Assembly: GCF_032884065.1 (NCBI RefSeq)
Contig: NC_088863.1
Span: 41,324,880 to 41,388,879, forward strand
Source: Artemia franciscana
Lineage: Eukaryota; Arthropoda; Branchiopoda; Anostraca; Artemiidae
Direction of reading: 5' to 3'
Length of the DNA stretch: 64,000 bases
Part shown: positions 9,712-23,245 of the stretch, piece after piece
How the letters are laid out: every line of letters starts with the position of its first letter
How positions within the stretch are numbered: position 1 is the stretch's first letter
Made by a program: the position numbers and the translations under genes
Notes under the pieces: model-generated
The model's input: the letters and a program-made list of their open reading frames with translations, nothing else
The model's database searches: none
What the model was told of the DNA's origin: nothing

Positions 9712-12700
9712 GTGGTAACTATTGAGGTAAAGAGGGTGCTGGAAGAACAGGCATCTGCCCCTCATGGCGATATGGGGAAAGCAAGAAAAAGTGGTGCCGG
9801 CTCTCCCCCTTTTTTACCTGATTTGTATATAGCCAATACCTCTTTGCAGAATATTTTTACTTTTAGAGCTGAAGTCAGAGATCCCCTCAACTCCCTTACG
9901 AATGGTAGTATCAATACGGATGCCGTGGATGTAGCACAATCATTTTTCAGCAAGATTCGGGAACTTCTCAAAAAACACATTAGGGAGCTGGGAGGGCGAG
10001 ACAGCATAAAAGTATCCCTCGTACTAATTTTTTTTAATGAAATGATGAGTGATGTGTACCCGTATTACCTACAAACAGAATAGCGGTATCTTCGCCCAAA
10101 CTTACATAATTTTTAGGATGTTTTTTCGTATTGGGTAGGAAGTATTTTTTAATAGGGTAGAGAATTAGAATGAGAATTGGAGAGAGTCAATTGTGTTGTT
10201 TATTGAAAATTTCGATATAAATATAACAAAGTTTAAAGAAGATTTTTTTAAGAGGTGAGAGAAGGAAGGGTAATTTTGGAAAATATAATGTAAATTTGAG
10301 GGATTGTAGAGGTACACAACACTTTCTATAAGGACATAGAGTACTTCAAGTAGCTGGTCCTCGTCGCAGGATATAAGCCCGCAAAAGATGATGTTGGTAA
10401 GGCACTTCGGACAGTTATGTAGTTAATGGAGGTGGGGATGTGGCAGAGTTTCCTAAAGCAGAATTGAATTGTTTAAAGGGACATTATCCTGTAACAATTA
10501 AGGATATAGACATTTTTGAGAGGACCAACAAACGCTTAAAGATGGGGGTTCCACTGTTACAGTACAATACAGAGTATGATCAGGGATAACTTAAACATAA
10601 AAAGGGAGTAATATATTCAATAAAGGCTCCGTTCATTGACTCAGTAAAACACTGGGTATGGCTTCTTTACTAGCCTGCCAAAGACTCTGATTCAATTGAA
10701 CATTACTTTGCAATTAATATTAGTCGGGTTTTAAGTGAGGGTAAAAAGCACGAAGGGACTAGCTGCTATTGTTTAATGTGTCTTTCAAGACTTCGTAATG
10801 AATTAAAGCTAAAACATCGTATGAGGCACTGTAAGCGTCATTGGTACCAGTCCGTGGAAAAGGTTTCAGGTGACAATGTCATCTTGCGGCTTAAGAATTT
10901 TAAAAATTTACTCTTGCAAAGTGACAGGGCGGTGTTAGATATAGAGGCCAAGCTCAAAGACGTGTGCGATCCACCAAATTTGAATGGTGTTAAAGAAACC
11001 GAAGCCATTGCAGTCTCTTATAACCAAGAGCAAGGAGTCTCAAGTAACATCTTGCAATTGGTAGAGGTATTTGAGACATTTGGTGGGGAAGATTGTGTAG
11101 GTGCAGCTATGGTTGAACTTGTCAAAACTGCTAATAAGTCTATTTCACGGCTACACAATACGAATTATCATAAAACCCTATCGCCAGAAGACGAGTTGAC
11201 CATTAGAAATAAAAATATGTGTTGTGTTTGCAAGAAGAAATTTGTTAGGAGCAGTGGGGGATATGAAAGTCTGCGATCACAATCATTTGCGTAATCCTAT
11301 TTTATCACGGGCGTAACTTTCGGGGGGTGGCGCATCAATCTTGTAATGTAAATGTTAGGCAGCACTACTTTCTTTTGGTTAACATGCACAATTCCAACTA
11401 TGATTTAAAATTAATATTACCAGTATTAGTGCGCTTGCTTGCTGAAAGGTGAAGTAGTAGATGGCACATGGGTAGATGGGCCTTTTTTATAGAACACCAT
11501 ACCCAAATCATCTGAGAAGCTGCTGCTCTTAGAATTCAAATGGTCAACAGTTAAAAATGGTAATACGTACCTGAATAAAATCCGTTTTTTAGACTCATAT
11601 AGTTTCTTTCCATAATCCTTAAGCCAGTGTATTTAAGTACGAAAAAGCAGAGATTTTAATAGTTTCCCCCTTCTCAAACAGCACTTTTGAGATAATGAAT
11701 GTATGACTTATTAACATGTAAGGACACATACCCGTATGAGTGCTACAACTCCATCTCAAGGTGACGGGAGGAAAAATCACTGCCAATCGAAGCGTTTTAT
11801 GATTCACTTCACGATCGTCAATGGATGGCCAAGAGAGGATGTAAAAATTCGAAGGACTATTGTATAATTTATCTGGCCAGTGATGGATTGAAGTTACTTG
11901 GTATTGTGTGTACAGATAAAATCTACGAAGAATTTGGGTCGGATTTGGTTATTATTTTTCAACTCCTCATCTGGTGATGAATCTAATTCCTAAGATCAGT
12001 GATGCAAAAATAGGTATGATTACCAACGTGAATCAGTCTTATTTGAAGAAAGATCCATGCTCGGAGGATATGTTTTTCACGGGGGTCTGATACTCAAAAC
12101 TGACCCAACTAGGAAACACAACGGTTAAAAAGTCGATTATGGTTGTCTTGGATAAGAATTCCCTTTACCCGTGGGCGATGTTTTACTTCTTTTTACCGCG
12201 TGGGGATTACAAATGGCTTTACGGCCCTTTTGCTCCAGATTTCCCCTATATTGCCACTGTTGAGGAGAATGGACCACAAGGATGGCTGTTGAAGACTGAT
12301 AGTTAAATACCAATGGAACTTCATGACTCAGTAAAGGACTTTGTTTTCCGTGTATAAATAGAATAGTGCCTAAGAACTCATTGAGTCCCTACTATTTATT
12401 TTTGGTAGAGGATGGGAGTATGCGCTGGACACCTTCAAAACAAAAGCTTATTGCCGACCTTCATCCAAAACAGAATATTCTTGCAAATCATGTTCTTTTG
12501 TGGTGGAAGCCGGCCATCGGTATCAATGTTACAAAGGTCAATAAAGCCCTCCGATTTGACCAAAGGCCATATATGAAGACGTTTATTGACACTTTTGTCA
12601 GTAAAAAGTCTGAGCAAAAACAAAAATCAAAAAAGAAATCTTTAAGCTTATTCTAAGTTCCGCCTTCGGTAAGATGTGCGAGAGTGTGCACATTAGGAGT

Positions 12701-13432
12701 CGTTGTGACGTTGTGACCGACCCAAAAGAATATGCCCGAATCATTGCAGGTACGAATTTCACATCTTTCATAATTATGGACCCCGATATTATCCTTTTAC
12801 ATTGAAAAAAAGAAGTGTAAAATTAAATAAAACATTTCCACTGGTAGTGGCATATTAGAAATCTCTAAAAAACTCATGTTGGAATTTTATTACAACGTGT
12901 GTAAGCTCCAATGCCAGGGGGAGGGACAAGGTCAAGTTTCTTATGGGGACAGCTATTCATTATTGTTAAAAGTTAAAACAGAAAATATTCTAGATGATTT
13001 CCTAAATGGTAAGAACATTTTAGCTCCTGAATGGACTACGCTAATTGGACGAGTCCATTTACCTGGAGCTAGTGAAGCGCCAGGCCCCAAATAAGTTATT
13101 ACTTTTGAAATCTGAAGAGGGAGCGACGTGATATCCCACCGTGTGCTTGTAGGTCCGAAAGGGTGATGTGTACAAACACACAATTAGGATATTAAAAAGT
13201 CTGCAAGGGGGTTCCTTCACACTATGTAAAGAAAAATTTCGATATGAGTGTTTATAGGAACTTTGTAGAAAATAATTTAGTTCCAAGAGCGATGGTTATG
13301 GTGAAACGCTCTTGAAAATTTAAGAACTACTCAGTTTGAGTAGAGAAATATGCCACATTGACCATATCAGATAAAACTTAGGTATGTGCGGGTGGTGTGA
13401 AGTTATTACCACACGGTCACTATCGTACTTGA
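9712..13432 (+). pseudogene. Maverick/Polinton (adintovirus-like) protein-primed DNA polymerase B, decayed
   Basis: Ordered blocks of a protein-primed family B DNA polymerase occur in shifting frames across 3.7 kb. The N-terminal frame is 9712-10083. A block at 10480-10590 has IKDIDIFERTNKR. A cysteine-rich finger follows a HYFAINISRVL block (10701-10830). A CDHNHL and RGVAHQSCNVN pair spans 11270-11360, with a frameshift near 11300. YPYECYNS lies near 11730 and a LPIEAFYDSLHDR block near 11780. Motif A, DKNSLYPWAM, is at 12151-12180. INVTKVNKALRFDQRP lies near 12530, and motif B, SSAFGK, at 12656-12673. Motif C reads YGDSYS at 12942-12959. The C-terminal LLPHGHYRT precedes a TGA at 13430. 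At least six in-frame stops or shifts are visible and the second motif C acidic residue is lost, so it cannot be active. In the living family it replicates the element from a terminal protein. Confidence 0.88.
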
Positions 13433-13434
13433 GA

Positions 13435-13929
13435 TCGAGACGTAAGTGTATGTCATAGACAGGGTTTCGGTCTGGAGAAAGTTCAACAGTTGGTGGATGG
13501 AAGTGCGGACCAGTTGGTGGATGGAACAGTGGTTGGTGGATTGGCCTGTTTTTTTCTATCCCAGCAGTCTTCTGTGTGTTTTTTAGTCATTTTTTAGTTG
13601 TTTTCTAGTCCTTTTGTTGGCTCGCTTGGCATTACCCCTGGATAAAAAAAATATATTGCACCGGTTGTAGCAGAATTTTGTCCTCTACATTACATGATTT
13701 GGGCACTGGAAAGGTTTGTAAAGAGAGTGTTTCAAAAAATCTTAGGTCAAGTGCGCGATCCCTCATCGAGCGATTGCAATCACAACAAAGCGGAAAAGGT
13801 TTAAAAAGGGAGAAAATACCACATAACATATTAGTCTCAAGTTAGGCCGGAAGCGTAAAACATCGTTCTGTCGAAGAAGAAACCAAAAGTAAAAATTGTT
13901 AGATTGAAAAATGATTTCTTTTACTAAAA
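13435..13929. other. Spacer between fossil polymerase and capsid-like gene
   Basis: No coding block was recognised. A GTTGGTGGATGGA-type motif repeats three times at about 13490-13540. Confidence 0.4.
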
Positions 13930-14331
13930 ATGGCATACCTACCATATAAGGAATCTCATCCTTCAGTTAACTCATCCTTAAATCTATTCAATGCGGAAAA
14001 TGTTAATGTGAGTGTAAAACATGGTTACTATGAACAATTTTATCTTCAACAAGCGCTCTCTCAAAACGTATATTTTCAACTTTCAATGAGGATTTTCACA
14101 GTTATTTGAAAATGATATAACCAAAGAAATGTTTGCATAAACTCATGGTATCATTGTATTGGATTTGTCCGATACTCAAAATACGGCAATTGTCCGAACG
14201 GGCGCATTAACCTTAGAGTGTACCTTTGCCAAGTCATTGAAAGAGAGTATTGCATTAATATCCCTGAATCAATCTAAAAACTATTGGGAAATTACCCCTG
14301 TTGGCAGCGCTCTATTGGACTTTGCCCCATG
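13930..14331 (+). pseudogene. Capsid-like gene of the Maverick element, internally deleted
   Basis: A frame from ATG 13930 gives a SSLNLFNAENVNVSVKHGYY block, as expected near the N terminus of Polinton/adintovirus capsid-type proteins. From about 14141 a different frame gives THGIIVLDLSD, then TGALTLECTFAKSL, then a short hydrophobic stretch and YWEITPVG. This resembles the C-terminal end of the same family. The residues expected in between are absent and a frameshift lies near 14085. The family is several hundred residues long, so this is a deleted remnant. It directly abuts the protease frame. Assignment rests on remembered block patterns and is less sure than the polymerase. Confidence 0.5.
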
Positions 14332-14752
14332 AACACAAAACAAATAATTAATGTTCATAGTTTGCATCCTTACATGTCCAAATACAAATCCTATTGCATA
14401 CCCTCAGATTTGCTTGAGCATATTCAAAGCGTTAACAACACCCTTATCATTGTTAATAATAGCCCATCAACTGTAAATACAGGACATTGGCTATACATCT
14501 TTCAAACAGCGAAGAATATTGAATTTTTTGATCCTCTTGGCCTACCGCATACGTTCTACACTCCGCACATTAAGAACTTCCTTGAGCAAAAAGAAAAATA
14601 TATTATTCAAAATTGAATGTAAGTACGAGATTTATCAACCGAAAACAGGCATTTTCGTGCATTATTTATATTTAATTTTTTTATGTCACGGGTATGCTTA
14701 CTGTGAATTTTCAGTATTTATTTTGACAATCCTTGATTGGTGGACTTTCTAG
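14284..14752 (+). pseudogene. Adenain-like cysteine protease of the Maverick element, frameshifted
   Basis: An open frame 14284-14616 (110 codons) carries the family signature NTGHWLYIF, with the presumed catalytic His at residue 68. It is followed by EFFDPLG with the acidic residue at 83 and by a region leading to a lysine-rich end. The sequence then continues in the +1 frame (from about 14605 to 14752) with a YEIYQPKTGIFVHYLYLIF block. The position where the family carries its nucleophilic Cys-Gly is not conserved, so activity is unlikely. In related viruses this enzyme matures capsid precursors. It overlaps the degenerate end of the capsid-like frame upstream. Confidence 0.75.
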
Positions 14753-14951
14753 TTGGAAATATTCTTTCCTGTATGTATAATTTAGATTTTAGTGCCCTGA
14801 AAATAAAGCGCTTTAAAAATATTTATACATTTTGTTTATCAATAAAACTTGTATGCACAAATCACTCTGTGTCCTTAAGATTTTCTCTTCCATGTATAGG
14901 TAATCATCAGAAACGATAAGTGGAGGCAGCTCGTCCTGATTCAACTTGTAT

Positions 14952-15540
14952 TCACCACTTGTATGCAAAGTCAGGGTCATATTTTCCACAAAATAATATA
15001 ACTTCATCTTTATTATATCTCTTGGCAAAGTCGATATTACTGTTTTGATTCATATAAAAAAAATTCACGTGTTTCAATTTGGTTATTGGAAGCAATGTCA
15101 TATGCAAAATTGAAGAATCCCTTTCTGTAAAAGCCAAATAAAAGTCTGTAAGTTTATAATCATAGTGGCCTGTATCTTCACAGTGATGTCGTAAGAAGCA
15201 GACTTTTTTATTAATCCAGCAATTCAAGCGTAGACCAGGTTCTTCATCCAAAAACAATTTAAAACCAAGACGATACCAGTCTCTTAAAAATAAAATGAAA
15301 TCACGCTTAGGATTTTTGCAATCATGCCAGGGTAAGTATTTTTTTTTATTATAGTGAAAATCTGAGCATATGATTCCTCTACTGTGAAAGTCACAAACCT
15401 CTTCAGCACAGGAATTATAGTCTTCAATTTGCAGTACGTATCCCCTATCCAATTTATATAGATTGCAAAATCTACACTATTCTTTATAATCATCAATAAA
15501 AGTATGATTCTCAAAGGATAACCAGCTGCCCAATGTATAC
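14952..15540 (-). CDS. Unidentified minus-strand frame, possibly part of the Maverick element
   Basis: The longest open part is 15452-14952 (166 codons, start MDRGYVLQIEDYNSC). Upstream of this ATG the same frame is open apart from one stop near 15474. It includes CRFCNLYKL and, further 5', a SWLSFENHTFIDDYKE stretch, so the true gene probably began further upstream and has decayed. The peptide is rich in Cys, Trp, Tyr and Phe (for example LFLRDWYRLGFKLFLD and CWINKKVCFLRHHC). I see no signal peptide and no domain I know. It converges on the protease gene. Position and strand would suit an accessory gene of the fossil element, but identity is unknown. Confidence 0.45.
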
Positions 15541-16102
15541 AAACACAATAAACACGTGTAGAACATTTTTCGATGTTGATTGTGTCACTTCCAAAAGGAA
15601 ACTGACTGGAGAAAATAAAAGTTTCCCAGAAGGAGGAAGAGAGGTCACAAAAATTATTTGACTTATTTGTTGTTGCCCTGCAGAATGACCGTCTAGGTAG
15701 TGGTTAAAGGCAAATCCAAAACATTATTGTATTTTGTTTCAATTAATATATCAATAGATTGAGTAAATGCATCTGGCCACGATGTAAAAGTTTCAAGCAA
15801 CAGTCCAATAATGGAGACTCATCTTTCATTACATCTTTAAGCATTCTTGAAAAACTTTTCCTTTGAAGATATAACTCAAGAAAATCATCATTTAAAATTA
15901 ACCATTTTTCAAAAGTCACTAGATTCTGTCTGATTTTTGTTTCTCAAATCCACTCATTTTTAATCTCAACACTTTCACAACCAATTATAGACCAGCAATA
16001 GATCTCGCAAATAACAAACTTACTACTTTTTTATAGGCTGATTGTTGTCTTCAATATATTTTCATGGTGCATTTAATCTGTCTTGTAACCTTTGTATATA
16101 CA

Positions 16103-16333
16103 TTAAATTAACTTTGCTGCCAAGCATGACTGCACTTCCAATTTGAATTTGCTTAATGATGTAACATATCGTGCAAACATCCCGTCACATTCTAGGGTTA
16201 GCCGGCAACTCCTTGTAATTTCTACTTCAGCATTAGGCATTCTAGGTTTCATTTCGCCATTGTTAGCACCTTCAATACCCAATAGAGTAAACATATCCAT
16301 TACTAAGGCATTTTTGATGTTGACACACTGAAC
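16103..16333 (-). CDS. Unidentified minus-strand frame near the fossil element
   Basis: An open frame starts at ATG 16300, and a compatible reading extends a few codons upstream. It gives a peptide with FTLLGIEGANNGEMKPRMP and then a Cys-containing C-terminal half. It resembles real coding in composition but I recognise no family. It may be a second decayed minus-strand gene of the element ending at about 14.8 kb. Between it and 15540 several stops are present in all frames. Confidence 0.3.
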   Translation of the reverse strand, partial: VQCVNIKNALVMDMFTLLGIEGANNGEMKPRMPNAEVEITRSCRLTLECDGMFARYVTSLSKFKLEVQSCLAAKLI

Positions 16334-16429
16334 TCTTTTTCAATATTGAATCAAAGTCATGCAAGATTGTGTCACCCTGAACTCCAATTACGTAATAGAC
16401 AAGAGTAAACATTCCTTATGACGCACACT

Positions 16430-16560
16430 TTCTGTCTGTCATGGAATGGCGGGATAGGGCTGTTGTCGGAATGGTGAGCTAGGGATATGTTTGAAAGCAG
16501 GGCTGTCGTGGAATCCATGGATAAGGCTGTCATGGAAGTGCACCTGGGGATACTACTATT
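16430..16560 (+). repeat. ~130-bp repeat flanking LINE endonuclease, second copy
   Basis: This copy matches the minus strand of 3231-3390. It adjoins minus-strand LINE endonuclease sequence at 16560, the opposite relative orientation from the first copy. Confidence 0.7.
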
Positions 16561-16860
16561 ACTACTTCCGTAGGTTGGCTCTACGGGGGCATATGCTACT
16601 ATATCTGATACCCTGTACTTTTCAGTAATAGAATGAGCGACTGGTATTTCATTATCAATACCTTCCCAACCTAAATAGGACCAAGCAGCTTCCTTATTCA
16701 GCATGAGCCCTGCTCCCTGTCTATGTACCCTATAGTTCCTAACTGAGTAATTAAAATCTATATTTATACCCACAAATATTATGCTACAACGGGGAGATAT
16801 TCCATAAAAAGATAATTTAGGTAGGAAAAGGTTTTTCAGCCCAAAAAAGACCATCAAAAC
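16560..16860 (-). pseudogene. RTE-like LINE endonuclease fragment
   Basis: On the minus strand the frame contains YRVHRQGAGLMLNKEAAWSY, then ITEKYRVSDIVAYAPVEPT. These are typical of the middle of the AP-endonuclease domain of RTE-like LINEs. The fragment corresponds to the part just upstream of the segment preserved at 2170-3230. The open frame continues into the adjoining repeat, so its C-terminal residues are not LINE sequence. Confidence 0.8.
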
Positions 16861-18160
16861 AGACCAAACCCGGAAAATTATCCATTACTCAGATTCCATT
16901 ATAAATGCTGTATTATTTACTAGGATTTAATGTACTCAAGAGTTGGCAATCCTCAAGGTTACTCTGCAGCATTGATAGCAGTCACAGTTTTGATTAAGAA
17001 AAGTCATAAAAGGTCTGCTGTGATGCCACTATGAGGCCAAGCAAGCTTGATTTTCTCGTCAGAGACAGTGGCGGAGGAAGGAACTTATGACGAAACAGAG
17101 ACCTCAAACCATCTTACAGCACCGGAAAAGCTCCAATCTTCTATTCTCAGCCTATCTTCGAGCCCTGACAGACATTCGTCAGGGCTCAAGTCAAATCAAC
17201 TAGACATGGTAAAACTTTGAATCTTATACTTACCCAAATGATTTCATCATAACCTGAGAGGCTATAAAATAATTTATCAATAAGATAATTTCGTAGAAAT
17301 AATATCCCGCCTCCCTTTTGGAGAAAAAAACTGCACTTATGAGTTGGTTTTCTGTGTAGCGAGAAAAAAGATTGATTGGCTCTTCTTATTATTAAAAAAA
17401 CCAGAAAAGTAGTTTTTTCTTCTCCTCCAAATCAAATTTGTCAATCTCAACATCCTCTTCGATAAGCTGTTTTCACGTCGTAACAGCGATTTTGAAAAAC
17501 GAAGAAAATTGGTTTTGGTAACACCTCATTTAAAAGCTACTGCTTATTTTTCAAAGCTTTCTCTCAATTCAGCTTAATAACTCCATCGTAAAGTGTAATA
17601 TGGCAACTTCTCAATTGGAAAGGCTGGGAACAACAATAAAGGTATCCTTGTGATCTTCATGGTCCAATACCCCCCCACTAGAGGCTAATAATCCCCCCTC
17701 TTATGTATTCGCCTTCAAAGCCCTCTCAAGCCACAGCTAAAAAACGTGTTTAAGGGAAAAAACGAATAACAAAAAACGTTCATTATCAATTTGTATTTTC
17801 ATAAAAATAATATAATTTCTCATGTGCAGATTCTCGATGATTTAAATGACTATATACAGCTCGAACTATTTGCTTGTGTGACAAAGTTGCACATAATTAT
17901 TTGCAAAGAAAAAGAGAGGTGCGGTACCTACGTCTAATGGGTACTTTGGCAAAATAGTGTTGATTCCTATAGTTTTATCACCTAAATTAAGCACAGGTCT
18001 TTGTTGAAGGCTTATTGTGTATGTTTAAAGATAATAACATGAGCAAAAATTAATGTAAAGAAAATTTACTTACAGAGGTGAAGAGCACCTTTAAAATTAA
18101 AAACGAAAAGTATGATTGTTTCGCAAATTACGCCATACTTATCAAAACAGTTCGAGATGA
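16861..18160. other. No gene seen; one short perfect hairpin
   Basis: AT-rich sequence without a recognised repeat or domain. A perfect 10-bp stem (GAGCCCTGAC, inverted GTCAGGGCTC, 8-nt loop) lies at 17160-17187. Confidence 0.5.
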
Positions 18161-18164
18161 CGAA

Positions 18165-18610
18165 CTCTTAGTAGGGAGTGACGCAGCCTAATAGTAACCA
18201 AAGCTCTAAATACGGGGTTTGTGTTGCAATTGACACATCAATACAATTGAGATTTTATGCTGGTTGCAAACGTGTAAAATTCATTAAGTTTAATTTTACA
18301 CATCAAAAGCTACGAGCCTGAGATAATTTGCCTGATTTTCAAACTAGGGGTAATATACCGGCAAAAAGTAAAAACAATCTTGACGAAAATTACTCCGTCA
18401 GATTCAGCCTATCAGGAAACCATTTTGTAGAGGTTTCAAGCTCCTGTCTACAAAATTATGGAATTTTGTGTTTTTTACCAGAAGAAAGATCAAGGATGCG
18501 TGTTTTTTGCATGTTAATTGTTTTCTCAGTGATCGTGCCGAAGCAATGGTCCTAGAAAAGTGGAAGAGGGATTATTCAAACGGAAATAAGAATTTTTAGT
18601 GCTCTGTAAA
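18165..18610 (+). mobile_element. FB1 element, 5' fragment, plus orientation
   Basis: Begins with a degenerate form of the FB1 5' end (GACGAACTC..TAGTAGGGAGTGACGCAGCC, then AATAGTAACCAAAGCTCTAA). It continues through the CCGTCAGATTCAGC and AGGTTTCAAGCTCCTGTCTAC blocks and breaks off after the CATTCAAACGGAAAT-type block. Confidence 0.8.
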
Positions 18611-21400
<2,790 letters not shown>

Positions 21401-21404
21401 ATAG

Positions 21405-22440
21405 AAAAAAATAAGTTTTTTTAACTGAAAGTAAGGAGCGACATTAAAACTTAAAACGAACAGAAATTACACGCTCCTTACTTTCAGTTAAAAAAACTTG
21501 TGTTTTTCTATTTTAATTTCTGAATTTTTTATTTAATCCGTGTTTTGATTTCGGCTCTCCGCAGATGCATAATTAAAGCGAAATTTGTATATTTATTTAT
21601 TTTGCTAAATGGCTTTCCCATAGTTTTGATCGAATGATTATGAGAAAAAAGGAGGGGCGAGGAGGCCCAGTTGCCCTCCAATTTTTTTGGATACTTAAAA
21701 AGGCAACAAGAACTTTTAGCTTTTTACGAACTTTTTCATTAGTAAAAGACATACGTAACTTACGAATTAGCTTACGTAACAAATTTCTATATTAGTATCT
21801 TTTTATTACGTATATGAGAGGGTTCGCCCACTCGTCAATACCTCGCTCTTTTCACTAAAGCTTAAATTTTGTCCCCTGAATCACAAAGGACGTAGAATAA
21901 ATAGTTGAAATTACTAAAAATACTTTAGCGTAAAGAGTGAGGTAATAAGGAGGAGGTGAACCCCTTATATGCGTAATATTTTCTGTTCGTTTTAAGTTTA
22001 AATGCTAATGATAACTCTCAGCTGAAAAAAAAAACTTTTTCATATTTATTTTTTCATGGATTTTTTAAATAATGTTAGAAAATGCTGCGCCCCCTTCATG
22101 GAAATCTTCTTTCCCCATGATAAATTCCTCCATGTAAAGTTTCCCCCACATAACCCCTCTTCTCAACTCCTCCTCCCAACCAAAAAATCCCCCTGAAAAC
22201 GTCTCTACACGGGGACTGTGGGGGAGTAAGTCATCCCCAAAGACATAGTTATAAGATTTTTCGACTATGCTGAATAAAATGGCTATCTCAGAATTTCGAT
22301 CCGACAACTTCGGGAAAAAATGAGCGTGGGAGGGGGCCTAGATACCCTCCATCTTTTTGGTCACTTAAAAAAGGCACTAGAACTTTTCATTTCCGTTCGA
22401 ATGAGTCCTCTCGCAAAATTCTAGGAATTAAATGTTTTGT
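21405..22440 (-). mobile_element. FB1 element, partial, minus orientation
   Basis: Starts with a shortened terminal fold-back (GAAAGTAAGGAGCGACATTAA at 21426 and its inverse near 21472-21500). It continues through the internal stem-loop near 21830-22030, the CCCCCTTCATGGAAA block near 22090 and a GGGAGGGGGCCTAGATACCC block. It ends near 22440. The distal third, including the 5' hairpin, is absent. Confidence 0.85.
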
Positions 22441-22599
22441 GTCAGGATTAAAAATTGTTGAAAAAGTTTCTCCAACTTACAAATAGCAACCGAAACTATG
22501 GATTCTCATAGAGAAAAAATGAAAAGCTCTAGAATATTTTTTTCCAGGAAAAAGACTATGTCAGTGAGAAACGAATATAAATTATTTTAAAAAACCTTT

Positions 22600-23245
22600 T
22601 CCACAAAACAAATTTTTTTAAAGAAAAGTAAAGAGCTCTATTAAACCAAGAACAAGCAGAAATAAAGTCAAATAATCTTCCAAGCGTAAAACCACCACAA
22701 ATCACTATCAATAAATGAATGAAACTCAAAACGAATTAAACTTACAACAAATAGCCAAGCCAGACTCAAAACGAGCAAAAATTAACATTAATAGGACTGA
22801 TAAGCCCCATGCCTTCTCAAGACCAAAATATAATTTGCGCTTTACTCAAAACAAAACATGATTGATATGTTTTTACTTTTCTATTTTCATAAATGAAAAT
22901 TTATCAAAACTTCAAGGAATAAATATCAGTATATGTCAATTAAACTGAAAATCCATGACCATTCGTTTTTTTTTTCAGTAAAGTACAAATTATATTCTAG
23001 TCTTGAGAAGGTATGGGTGCTATCGGCCCTATCAACGTTAATTTTTGCTCGTTTTGCATCTGACTCGGCTATTTGTTATAAATTCTGTTCGTTTTGAGTT
23101 TCGTTTATTTATTAATAGTGATATGTGGTGGTTTTACGCTTGGAAGATTATCTGAATTTATTTTCACTCATTTTTTGCTCAATGGAGCTCCTTACTTTTC
23201 TTTGAAAAACTTGTTCTGTGGAAAGTTTTTTAAATTAATTTCCTT
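22600..23245. mobile_element. FB2 fold-back element, complete
   Basis: Left arm 22605-22855 and right arm 22985-23240 are inverted relatives around a ~130-base centre. Matching landmarks include AAAGTAAAGAGCTC against GAGCTCCTTACTTTT, CCAAGCGTAAAACC against GGTTTTACGCTTGG, and CTTCTCAAGAC against GTCTTGAGAAG. No coding capacity is seen. Another complete copy lies at 59045-59790. Single arms lie at 24120, 37390, 42740 and 44860. Confidence 0.85.

Noticed and set aside
16372-16560. C-terminal third of the minus-strand frame containing LINE endonuclease
   Set aside because: This part is translation of the ~130-bp repeat, not LINE protein.
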